NCBI GenBank assembly: GCA_009760855.2
Contig: WPIO01000024.1
Span: forward strand, 2,517,001-2,581,000
Reading direction: 5' to 3'
DNA length: 64,000 nt
From: Cristatella mucedo
Lineage: Eukaryota > Bryozoa > Phylactolaemata > Cristatellidae
Notes under the pieces: generated by a model
The model's database searches: none
What the model was told of the DNA's origin: nothing
What the model saw: only the letters and a program-made list of their open reading frames with translations
Position numbers and translations under genes: made by a program
In this document: positions 32,495 through 41,516 of the stretch, piece after piece
Position numbering within the stretch: the stretch's first letter is position 1
Layout: every line of letters begins with the position of its first letter

Positions 32495-33190
32495 ATTTTC
32501 AAGTTGCAGAGGCTTGATCACGCGTCTACTTTGCTAAACGAGCTAGGATGGCTGCCAGTTGATCGACGGACACTGAGCAAAGTTCTTATGCTGACCCACA
32601 AGGCCAAGGCCACGGCTGGGCTCCTCCGTACCTAGCTGAGCTGCTGCACCAGTTTCAGCCTCTTCGTGCCCTCAGGTCCTGTATGGACAATACATTAGCT
32701 GTTCTATTCCTCCGCTTAAAGACCGTTGGCGACAGAAGCTTTAGCTCTGCAGGTCCTAGACTGTGGAACTCGCTTCCACAATTCTTACGCAACGACAACT
32801 ACTGTCTTACTGCCGATTGTGGCTCATCCTTTTCAGCGGTCCTGAGCTGCTACTTTCGTTTGTTTTTCAAGCATGATTTTACTTACCATTCAATTGCATT
32901 TCACTTTACAGCAAATGTAAAGCGCCTAGAGAGAGATTAATTTCTCTGAGGGCGCTTTATCAAGTGAATTATTATTATTATTATTATTATTATTACTTCT
33001 ATGCTACTCACTACCTTAACTGCTCTCCTGACTCAGCTATGCTTCCCACTTTCTCTTTGTTGCGTGAGACGAAGTCTGTTGGCTACCGAATGCGTACCGA
33101 AAGCCGCTTAGGCTGTGAGTGCGCTATACAAAACTCAGCTGTGTAACACCCACATAGTCTTCATGACTCTGTGGAGTTACAGATGAAGAT
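32495..33190 (+). mobile_element. LINE family B 3' part, with a nested LINE A end
   Basis: Reads 'LLNELGWLPVDRRTLSKVLMLTHKAK' then '[19 protein letters not shown]' and '[34 protein letters not shown]', very like the 55-56-kb copy. Near 32849 it is split by a LINE A 3' end and resumes at about 32996 with the family B 3' UTR. It ends in 'TACATTACATTACATTA'. Confidence 0.88.
32849..32996 (+). mobile_element. LINE family A 3' end nested in LINE B
   Basis: Begins 'TCGTTTGTTTTTCAAGCATG', contains the full hairpin and ends in a long (ATT)n tail. The flanks duplicate about 4-5 bp (TACTT/ACTT) of the LINE B target. Confidence 0.85.
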
Positions 33191-33204
33191 ACATTACATT
33201 ACAT

Positions 33205-33310
33205 TATAGGGCGCTCAGAGAACTCAATCTCTTTCTAGGCACTTTATAAAAAGCTGCAAAGGAAGCATGAACGAACGGTTAGTTGTAGCGTGCTTAATGT
33301 CAACAAGCAA
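33205..33310 (-). mobile_element. LINE family A 3' end fragment
   Basis: Reversed hairpin ('GGGCGCTCAGAGAACTCAAT', 'TCTAGGCACTTTATAA') and 3' UTR. It abuts the ACATT tail of the LINE B copy directly. Confidence 0.8.
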
Positions 33311-34040
33311 AAGCAATTTAGCTGAAAGCTAATCTGTGGCCATGCGCCGGGAAGTCTTTCAGCCATGCAGAAGTCGAGCAAGGGGCTTTGATCTTGGTAC
33401 CGGCTGACCTCGTGACCTTTGAGCGTGCTGGTGGAATTTTTAGTGGTGCTCTGATCTTGGACAGTTGTCGTACGTCGTGGCTAATGTTGGACGTCTGCTA
33501 TCATCCTTCGCGGTCAAATTGACTTCTTGACGCTATAGAGATTGAGTTACTAGCTCAAGGTACGGGCGCTCTTCGTCGCTACCGTGTTCGGCTGCCTCCG
33601 TTGTGCATAACTGTACGAGCGTGGGTGCTGCACCTACGAGTCGCTAGTCGTGCTCAAAGAGTTCAGGGCCTCACCAGTCTTGCGTCGGCCGGGACAGGCG
33701 CCGTAACGAGCGCTGCGTTTGCGACCTAGTTCTGTCCGGACGCGTAAGCCGCAACGTAACGCCTGATACATTGATAGTATGCTATCGGCCATGGTCATTT
33801 GTTACGCATGCAATGAGTAGAAACTGGTCTGAAGCGCGTGACGAGCTAGTAAGAGGAGGTCGGCTGCAGGACCATGCATCTATGACAGAAAAAAACCAAC
33901 ACCCGATCCCCTCAAGCGCTGGCGCGGCTTGCGCCGGGTCCGTATTTGAAAGCTAGCCGCATTTGGTAGTGCGATCTTTTGCGTACAGGTTTAAAGAGTA
34001 CCGAATGGCGATTGCCAGTGAGATCTTTATATATTAATGA
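33311..34040. other. GC-richer unassigned segment
   Basis: About 700 bp with higher GC and CpG than its flanks. No frame shows a domain. Confidence 0.35.
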
Positions 34041-34118
34041 ATGCCTTCACGATTTACTAAAGTGCCCAGAAAGAGAGTAAGATCTCTGTGAGAGCGCTGT
34101 GCAACTGTATTGTCATGA
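34041..34118 (+). mobile_element. LINE family A hairpin remnant
   Basis: 'AAGTGCCCAGAAAGAGAGTA' and 'TCTCTGTGAGAGCGCT' preserve the hairpin design. The flanks are not LINE-like. Confidence 0.6.
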
Positions 34119-34119
34119 T

Positions 34120-34545
34120 GCTCCGTCGCAAGTACCGAGAATAAAGAATACGCCGCATTATTTTACGTCGCAGCCGCTTACACAGGACGTATTGTTCGTT
34201 TGATATCTCTGGATGCATACAAATGGAATATTTCATCAGCAATGCGTTACATGCGAGCAGCATCAGAAGCCTCGCAAGCAGCCGTTGCAGCTGCGTCCGC
34301 TGAGAATGAACTGCTCATTGAGTTGTTTCGTACGCCTCCACATTGATTTAGGTAGGAAGCATCGAAGTATCGAAGGTTAGGCCACTCTTGAAATCCACTT
34401 GGTGGGTCGATTCGTTTAGGCTGTATAGACACGATTATCGATCGATACGAAAAGGGCAGAGGCCTCCTGGAGGGGAGGGCGCTGGATCTTCAGCTGCTCG
34501 CGTTTTCCTCTCAGTATTTCCTCGCCTAAACAACCGGTCAACCAG
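34120..34545. other. Unassigned; minus-strand basic frames
   Basis: Minus-strand frames contain 'KRLRRKIMRRILYSRYLRRS' and an Ala/Ser-rich segment. They could be a decayed transposase or chance. No motif decides this. Confidence 0.25.
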
Positions 34546-34549
34546 AATA

Positions 34550-34908
34550 AGTTTATAGTATAAACCGTGAAAAGAACGGGGCCAAGCACAGATCACTGAG
34601 GTACCTCATATTTCAGAGGCTCGTCGGATGATCTTTGTCCATTCACATCAATACTCTGGAGTCTCCCACTGAAATAGAACCTGAACCATTGCAATGCTGT
34701 GCCAGTGATGCCCAAGCGAGATGAGAAGTCACTCAAGAAGAACTTGGTGATCGATAGTATCAAAAGCTGCTGAAAGATCGAGAAAACCAAGCAGAGATAC
34801 TCGACCTTAGTCTGCATTCCTAAGTAGGTTGTTGTACAATGGCTGGCTCTGTGGAGTGAATAGCTCTAAAACCAGACTGGAGCTTACAAGCAAGGTTTGA
34901 AGTTTCCC
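34550..34908 (-). mobile_element. LINE family A internal RT fragment, both ends cut
   Basis: Encodes, on the minus strand, 'SSRLGITGTALQWFR' and 'RSSDEPLKYEVPQ', the region before the catalytic palm, with stops. There is no 3' UTR or tail. The 5' end joins the LTR remnant at 34909 without an obvious spacer. Confidence 0.8.
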
Positions 34909-34969
34909 TATAATAAACTGTTGGCGTTGGTCCTGTGCCAGCGTTCTGTATGCCGTGCGAACCAAACGA
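34909..34969 (+). mobile_element. Left LTR remnant (R/U5 end)
   Basis: The segment from 'TATAATAAACTG' to 'GTGCGAACCAAACGA' matches the ends of the LTRs at 37704 and 39279. The rest of this LTR is missing. Confidence 0.8.
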
Positions 34970-34989
34970 CAAGCTATTTCATAGGATGG

Positions 34990-35705
34990 AGTCGATGGCA
35001 TCCATGGCAGTGCTAGCCAAAATGGCACCTTGAGACGGTAAAACAGACTTCGTCGAGTGGGCACGTCGACTGGACTCCATGGCCAAGACGCACAAGGTTA
35101 AGGATGACGATCTTGCTGGACTCATGCCCTTGTGTCTAAAGAAGGTGAAACTCGAACTCAGCGCCGGGTTTTCGCCCGATTGCTTCCGAGCGTACGATGA
35201 GTTTTCGAGCAGAAGACTTCTCGAGAGTGAGTCGCCGGACGTCTACTTGGTCGATCTTGTTCACTTGGCGTCCATTGTCTTTGCTGCCCAAGCGGGGGGG
35301 GGGCGGGGAGGGGCACCTGCGTATCCCCCCCCCGGAGTTTGTGCTGAAGCACGCATTTGTGTCGGGCCTACCCGATGACGTAAAGCGGCAGCTTGGAGCA
35401 GCGTGCTCGCTTACGTGCTCGCTGAGTTGCCGTGCTGGTTGAAACGTCGAAAAACCGTGTCTCGTCAAGCGAGGCAAGTCTCACCGGTCATTTTGAGGAT
35501 CGAAGCGCTCAGACCCGTGGCGTCGTGGTTCAGCCTAGGCCGGACTCGAAAAGGCGGTACACCGACCGGCCTTTTCGAAGCAGGCTTCGCAAGCGATTTT
35601 GCTGGATCTGCGGCGATCCGAATCATCTAGCTGCTGCGTGTGGCAACAAGTTCAGCGATCAAAAAAACGAGCAAGGGGAACCGCCAACACCTGCGTGTTC
35701 CCATT
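34990..35705 (+). pseudogene. LTR retrotransposon gag, decayed
   Basis: After an early stop, a frame reads 'FVEWARRLDSMAKTHKVKDDDLAGLMPLCL', written here only as the two motifs 'FVEWARRLDSMA' and 'DDDLAGLMPLCL', followed by an acidic helical gag-like region. A G/C homopolymer stretch at 35296-35333 shifts the frame. A CCHC knuckle then follows as C-W-I-C-G-D-P-N-H-L-A-A-A-C. The order and knuckle identify gag. Confidence 0.75.
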
Positions 35706-36010
35706 GACTTCGGCGCGACTACCCTCCATTGGCGTGATGTTGAATGGCCAGCTCGCTACTGCACTTGTTGACGCCGGCTGCTCCCGCACGTGCTTGCAGC
35801 AGTGCTGGCCTCCTCACGCGATCTGCAGACTTCGAGGGAGGTTGTCGTGATGATGAACGGTGACCGCCGCTCTGTAAGACCTCTACATGTATGGTCAGTC
35901 TGTTAATTAAAGGAGTGCCGCTGGAGGTTAATTGTTTTGCGACCGCTGTAATTGCTGGCTGGGACATCATCCTTGGGATGGATGTCACGAGAGCGCTATA
36001 CGGCATCAGT
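35706..36010 (+). pseudogene. LTR retrotransposon protease region, decayed
   Basis: 'ATALVDAGCSRT' corresponds to the retropepsin active site ALVDTGCS with T replaced by A. Downstream 'AGWDIILGMDV' matches the second conserved protease segment (ILGMD). Frames are broken between the two. Confidence 0.7.
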
Positions 36011-36299
36011 GTAGGGCACGGCGGTGAAGGCCAAGTTGACTTCGGTAATGAGGCACCAGCGACCCGATACATCCGTGGTGAAAGAAACAGTATAGCCTGC
36101 CCTCCCTTTCCCCCGGCCAACGACGTCTCGCTCGTTGCTAGGGTCGGAAATTCGAGCAAGCTTACAGTCTCCGACAAAGATTTTACTACCGAATTCCACG
36201 ATAGCGCGTAGCACGTGCTCTGGAACTGGAAAGAAGGCGTACAGGCACCCTTGCTGCAGAACCGCTTGTCCTCATATCGCATCCCGGCTGAAGCAGAAT

Positions 36300-37262
36300 A
36301 TGAACGAGAAGTGGAGGACTGGATAAGGTATGGTTAACTTCAACCTTTTCGTGGGGAGTGCAGCGGGCTAATTGCCTTGATGACGGTGGTCCATAGAAGC
36401 AAAGGGAAAGACGCGAGCTCAACCAGTTCATGCCGAGCCACACGGCTGAAGGGGACGTGTGCAGTAATAAACTTCGTGCGTGGTGGCGAATGGGACGCAC
36501 AGTAAGCGTCGTGGACCTGCGTAAGGCCTATTTGCAAATTCGCGTAGACCCATCATTGTGGAAGTACCAGGTGGTTGAATTTCATGGCCGTCGATGCTGC
36601 CTGACTTGCCTGGGTTTCGGCTTTAACGTTGTACCAAAAATAATGACGGTTATCTTAAATAAAGTGTTGTCCAAGGATGAACGAGTCAGATCCGGCTCGG
36701 ATTCGTATGTTGACGATATTTTGGCGAACGATGATATCGTCTCAAACGACCGTGTGATCGAGCAGCTTCGTGAGTCCGGACTTGAAGCAAAACCACCCGA
36801 TAAGTTAAGGGGTGGTCGTGTTCTAGGTGTCCGTATTGACAGTAAACGTAACGAGCTCGTATGGCGCCGAGATAATGCCATAGGTTCCGTACAGTCAGTG
36901 ATGACGCGGAGAGAGTTATTTTCTTGGTGTGGGCAACTCATCGGGCATTTCCGGTAGCCGGCTGGCTGCTACCCGCTTGCAGTTACCGCAAACGTATAGC
37001 CAGCGATCGGAACTGGGACAGCAAAGTGCCGAGTGAGGTTCTGGAAATTTGTCACGACGTCCATCGCAGGGTGCTAGCTTCTGATCCGGTTACTGGCACG
37101 TGGCAGGTGCCCAATGTCGTCAGTGGAAAACTGTGGGGCAATGCGAGCAGCATCGCCAGCGACGGTGGCCGGTGGCTCACGTTGCTGGCTGATCGCGGAA
37201 GGCAGTACACCAGCAAGCCTCCTACGAGCAGCCGTAAGGTAGCCTGTGGGGTCAGCTATTGA
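36300..37262 (+). pseudogene. LTR retrotransposon reverse transcriptase/RNase H, decayed
   Basis: The frame at 36430-36957 holds 'VVDLRKAYLQI' (first catalytic Asp), 'GFGFNVVPKIM' and 'SYVDDIL' (the YVDD box), then 'RRELFSWCGQLIGH'. A frameshift leads into 'RVLASDPVTGTWQVP' and 'WGNASSIA', the start of RNase H, after which the domain is cut short. Overall type resembles Ty3-like elements, judged by domain order. Confidence 0.8.
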
Positions 37263-37704
37263 TGTTAGCTGCTATGCAGCAGGTGTGTAGTGTCTAGTTT
37301 GTATCGTTTGTAGATAGGCTCGTTCATTGCTGCCCTGTACATTGCAGCTACTTGTGTTGCTGCTGGAAACTTGTGACATTAAGGTCAAGGGGGCGTGTGT
37401 GGCTTGATTATATGCAGGCCGGTACCGCTCCTTTCCTAAACAGCTGTTGGGAGCCCCACCGTGAGGAGCCTGGGCACAGCTGTGATCCGCCTCTAATGAA
37501 GCGTGGACACAGGCCGATAACCCCCGTTGAACAGATGGTGGATTTATCATCGGGGTCGACCTGGGGACAGGGGCAGTGTAGTCGAGAGAAGACTCGAGTG
37601 TGAGAAGGGGGCGGAGGGAGCCGTTCGCCCCTCGGCTCCGTTCGTCGGATAATAAACTGTTGGCGTTGTGCATAGGCTGGCTCTCTGCTGTGCGAACCAA
37701 ACGA
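37263..37704 (+). mobile_element. Middle LTR (about 442 bp)
   Basis: Starts TGTTAGCTGC after 'GGGGTCAGCTATTGA' and ends 'GTGCGAACCAAACGA'. It contains AATAAA near 37650. It is alignable over its length to the right LTR at 38852-39279. Confidence 0.82.
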
Positions 37705-37719
37705 CGTGCTGTATTGGTA

Positions 37720-38850
37720 CCGTCGCTCCTGAGGTCAGTTCCTCGGCTCCCGATATCGAGCTCAAGCAATGCCATAATCTGCACCACCTGGGCGCGACCG
37801 GACGCTATACTTGGCGAGGCTATGCCACCCTAATCCGAACATCCGCCGAACCGATGTAGAACGGATTGTTCATTCCGGTCTTTGCTGCAGATCAGTTGTT
37901 CCGTCGCCGATTTAGTTGCAGCGAGGCAGTCTTGGAGTCATTGAACCCTGGTCTCGTCTTGCGATCGATATCTCACACTATCGCGACGAGAAAAATCTGA
38001 AGCTGGTGGACTGCGGGCCCAGCAGATTCACGCTATGTCGGCACATTCCTAGTGAAGTGGTTGACCTTATTACCAGAATGCTGGAGCAAATCTTTCGTGA
38101 GAGAGGCCCACCCATACAGCTTCTGATGGATAACAGCGCCTCGTTCCGATCTGAGGCAGTTCGGCGTCTGTGCGAACGCTGGGGCGTTGAGACCATCTAC
38201 CTTTGTGCTTACCGACCGTTAGGCAACGGCATAGTCGAACGCATGCATCGGACTACCAAGGGCATGTCAGCTCATAACGGTAGAGGAGTGCTAGATATGG
38301 TGTAGTGGTACAATTTGATGCCGACAGAGGCGATAAAGGGCGAAACCGTGCATCCCAGGCGGTTATTCACGTATAAATGGCGGCGCCTGCTCAAACTGAA
38401 GAAGGCACAGCACTGCAGCACTCAATCTCCCATCAACTACACAGCGGAACAAAGGGTTTTTGTGAAGCCAACCTATGCACGGTTTACGACAGAATGGCTG
38501 GAAGGGACTGTAACCTCGGGACTCACGGCCTTGGCGTCGAGGTGAGCGGAATCCGAAGACATGTTTCGGGCGTCAGGCTAGTTCCGGACGCTGAGCCAGT
38601 GTCGCCTGCTCAGCCGCCAGCGCCCTCCCAGATACTAGGCAAAGATGATCAGTACGACGGGGCAGAAGAAAGGGGAAGCTAACAGCTTCAAATGCGGTCG
38701 AAACTGCAGCACCAGCGTTGGTTCTCCGACTATGTCAAGGACTGATTGTACGTCAGGGGGCACAGGAGTTTGCTTAAACGATAATACGGCCCCAAACCGT
38801 TGTGCAAGCGGCTGTAAAGTAGCCAGCCTGCTTGTGGGGGTCAGCTATTG
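37720..38850 (+). pseudogene. LTR retrotransposon integrase, decayed
   Basis: The N-terminal zinc-binding remnant reads 'CHNLHHLGATGRY'. The core has 'LAIDISH' (first Asp), 'LLMDNSASF' (second Asp) and 'GNGIVERMHR' (Glu), the D,D-35-E triad. A stop follows 'GVLDMV'. A C-terminal segment 'RVFVKPTYARFTTEWLEGTV' precedes the 3' end of the internal region. Confidence 0.82.
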
Positions 38851-38851
38851 A

Positions 38852-39279
38852 TGTTGGCTGTTATGCCGATACTGTGCTGGATGTATACTGCTGCATTTGT
38901 AGCGACAGCCTGGTACATTGTAGCTACTTGCATTGCTGCTGGAAACTTGTGAACATAAGGTCAAGGGGGCGTGTGGTTTGATTGCATGCAGGCCGGTACT
39001 GCTCCTTTCCTAAACAGCTGTTGGGAGCATCATCGAGATGGGACTGTGCACAGCTGGGTCCGTCTCCAATGAGGCGTGGGCGCAGGCTGATAACCAGAAG
39101 GTGAACAGATGGTGGAGTCACCATCGGGGTCGGCCAATGCACAGCCGTGGTAGAGGAGAGGGGACTCGAGTGGGAGAGAGGGGCGAGTGAAGTCGTGTTC
39201 CCCATGCTCTGTGAGTCGTATAATAAACTAATGGTGTTGGTCCTGTGCCAGCGTTCTGTGTACCGTGCGAACCAAACGA
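38852..39279 (+). mobile_element. Right LTR (about 428 bp)
   Basis: Starts TGTTGGCTG after the G-rich 'GTGGGGGTCAGCTATTGA' (likely polypurine tract region) and ends 'GTGCGAACCAAACGA'. AATAAA lies near 39223. It differs from the middle LTR by many substitutions, so the element is old. Confidence 0.82.
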
Positions 39280-39289
39280 GAGTTCCAAT

Positions 39290-39581
39290 AAATGAGTTTA
39301 GCTAGTCTGCCACTAGTCGTTCCAGTGTATTTGATACGAACGGTAGAAGGGAGACAGGGCGGAAGTTGATTAAGTTTTCTTGGTCTAGTGTTGCTTTCTT
39401 GAGTAGTGGCCTGAATACAGCCTTTTTGAAAGGTGTTGTGACATGACTTGAGGCTAATGACATATTATAGATGTGAGCTATGCATCGCAGCAGCAGATCA
39501 ATGCATTGTGAATCAGAACTGTGGGAATAGGGTCTAGAGGACTAGTTGTCTTCTTTGATTGGGATACAGACTTCAGGACGT
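39290..39581 (-). mobile_element. LINE family A RT N-terminal segment, inverted
   Basis: The minus strand reads 'KAVFRPLLKKATLDQENL' and 'NFRPVSLLPFVSNTLERLVAD', the conserved N-terminal RT segment. It abuts the plus-strand copy that starts at 39582, head to head. Confidence 0.8.
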
Positions 39582-40738
39582 GATTACTTTCCCTCTTGCC
39601 GATGTGATTGCCAGGCACAATCTAGGCTTTTACTTCCATGGGGATGACACTCAGTTGTACATTTTCTTTGATTTCTCCCAGCCCTCCTGCATGTCTAATT
39701 CTTTCAACTTCCTAGCTGCAGGCATGTATTGATGACATCCGCTAATAGATGGCAGCAAACTTTCTTAAATTGAATGATAATAAAATCAACTTACTAGTTA
39801 GGAGCGAGCCAAGTGTGATTCAGAAATTGGAAACGCTAACGCTCAAAATCAGCTCTGCCAGCATATCTCGTGTTGAATCTGCATGAAAAGAAGGTGTCAA
39901 GTTCTAAAGTGGCCCTTCATTAGACGACCACATCAGCTCCACAGTCAAGTCTCTCTACTTTCAGCTACGTAACGTGGCTAAAATTCGGGCTTACTTAGAT
40001 AAGGATACCACATCTAAATTGGTTGGTGCATTTGTGACATCCTATCTTGACTTCTGTAGGTCACTGCTCGCTGGTCTACCGGCCTGTGCACTCAGGCACT
40101 TACATCTGGTATACTGGTGCAAAGATCTGCAGCTAGGCTTTTCTGTCATGAGCATCGCAGTTGCCACATCACACCACTTCTCGCCGACCTGCACTGGCTC
40201 CCAGTCAAGCAACACATCGACATTCAAGATTTTGTCAGTCACTTTTAGGTCCCTTCATTCTTTGGCTCCAGCCTACCTATCAGATCTAGTGCCCAACCAG
40301 GCTAAGCATCGTACCACACGCTTTTCAGAATCTAACTGTTTACCCATACCTCGTACAAATATCAAATCCTTTGGAGACTGTGCCTTTAGTTCATATGCTC
40401 CTAAAGCCCGGAACTCACTCCCGACTTGCGTCACGACTTCAAATGAATTGCCCAGATTTAAAAAGAAGTTAAAATTGAATTGATTTATGGCAGCATTTAG
40501 TGGGTTCTTGGGATTTGTCCTTTATGTGCTTATGCGTGCCGACACTGTGCATGTAGCCACTAACTATATTTGCATGCCGACCCTGAGCATGTCATCCCTA
40601 ACCATGCAATTCTTGTTGTTTATTGAGCATGCTACCACTAACCATTCGATTGTGCTTCCTTTTCAGCAAATTTAAAGTGCCGAGAATGAGATTGAGTTTT
40701 CCGAGGGTGCTATATCAACTGTATTTTTATTATTAATT
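39582..40738 (+). mobile_element. LINE family A 3' part (RT palm to tail)
   Basis: Begins at 'LPLADVIARHNLGFYFH', where the catalytic box reads GDD-like, and continues with 'FVTSYLDFCRSLLAGLPACAL' and 'RNSLPTCVTTSNELPRFKKKLK'. It ends with hairpin and TTTTTATTATTAATT. Several stops. Confidence 0.87.
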
Positions 40739-40867
40739 AAACGCAAGCTGTTATTAGTTTCAGTCGTAGCCTTCGGTGATTGGCGCTCTGGCGGTGCAAA
40801 AGTAACGAAACGGAAGCACCGAGTACGCTTAAGCAACCAAGTATTCGGTTAAAGGTGGTAACGCAAC

Positions 40868-41012
40868 GGCTCAACTGGTTTGGCTTAGTGATTAAGGTGC
40901 TAGCCCCGACCAAGGTCTGGCCGACGAAGTAGGCTCGAGCCCCGTGGCATACGTGAAGCGCCTGAATAGAGAATAAGTTCTCTTAGGACGCTACACAAAT
41001 GAATTATATTAA
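40868..41012 (+). mobile_element. SINE1 copy
   Basis: A-box-like 'TTTGGCTTAGTGATTAAGG', B-box-like 'AGGCTCGAGCCCC', and hairpin tail 'GCGCCTGAATAGAGAATAAG'/'TCTCTTAGGACGC'. It lies 450 bp upstream of CKS1. Confidence 0.85.
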
Positions 41013-41457
41013 TATTATTTTATTCTTCCCTGTGCTGTCGTTCCACCTGCCCCTCCTACGCAGGCCGTTCGTGACTCACCCTCTTAAAAACCGTCTATCC
41101 AGAAACCGGCATCGGCCATAAACCCTCGGCAGTCCAATAAAATCCACTGGGCCATACACCGGTCTAGCATAGGACTAGAGCCTTTAAAAATGATCTTGTC
41201 AAAGTAGAAGTTTGCGTTTACCAGCTCGACGTGGGGTGAAATACACCCGCAGACGCAGCTGGTAGCGCTAGGCTAACGTGAGGCCACGGCTTTACCGGAA
41301 GTCCGTGATCGATTGTCTGACGCGTCCTCTAGCGGAGTTGAGCGGTACACGTCACGTGATTGTAACATCCAATCGGTCTCCAGCGTGGCAGTTTCGAACT
41401 GACGTCCGGGCGTCGCGAACGTGCTGCTCAATCGTCTGCGTGTAGCTGTAACGAAAT
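41013..41457 (+). promoter_or_regulatory. CKS1 upstream region
   Basis: About 440 bp between the SINE and the CKS1 start. It is GC-richer near the gene, with CpG and 'CACGTCACGTGA' at about 41348. No TATA box is evident. It probably holds promoter and 5' UTR. Confidence 0.4.
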
Positions 41458-41516
41458 ATGGCGCAAAAGCAGATTTACTATTCGGAGAAATACATGGACG
41501 AGGAATATGAGTACAG
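41458..41516 (+). CDS. CKS1: CKS1 exon 1
   Basis: Starts at ATG 41458 in the context AAATATGG. It encodes '[19 protein letters not shown]' plus two bases of Arg20, then the donor AG|GTAAGT. Confidence 0.93.

Noticed and set aside
37916-38305. Integrase-like frame as a host gene
   Set aside because: It sits between two LTRs, shares an element with gag and RT remnants, and is broken by stops, so it is a decayed retrotransposon.
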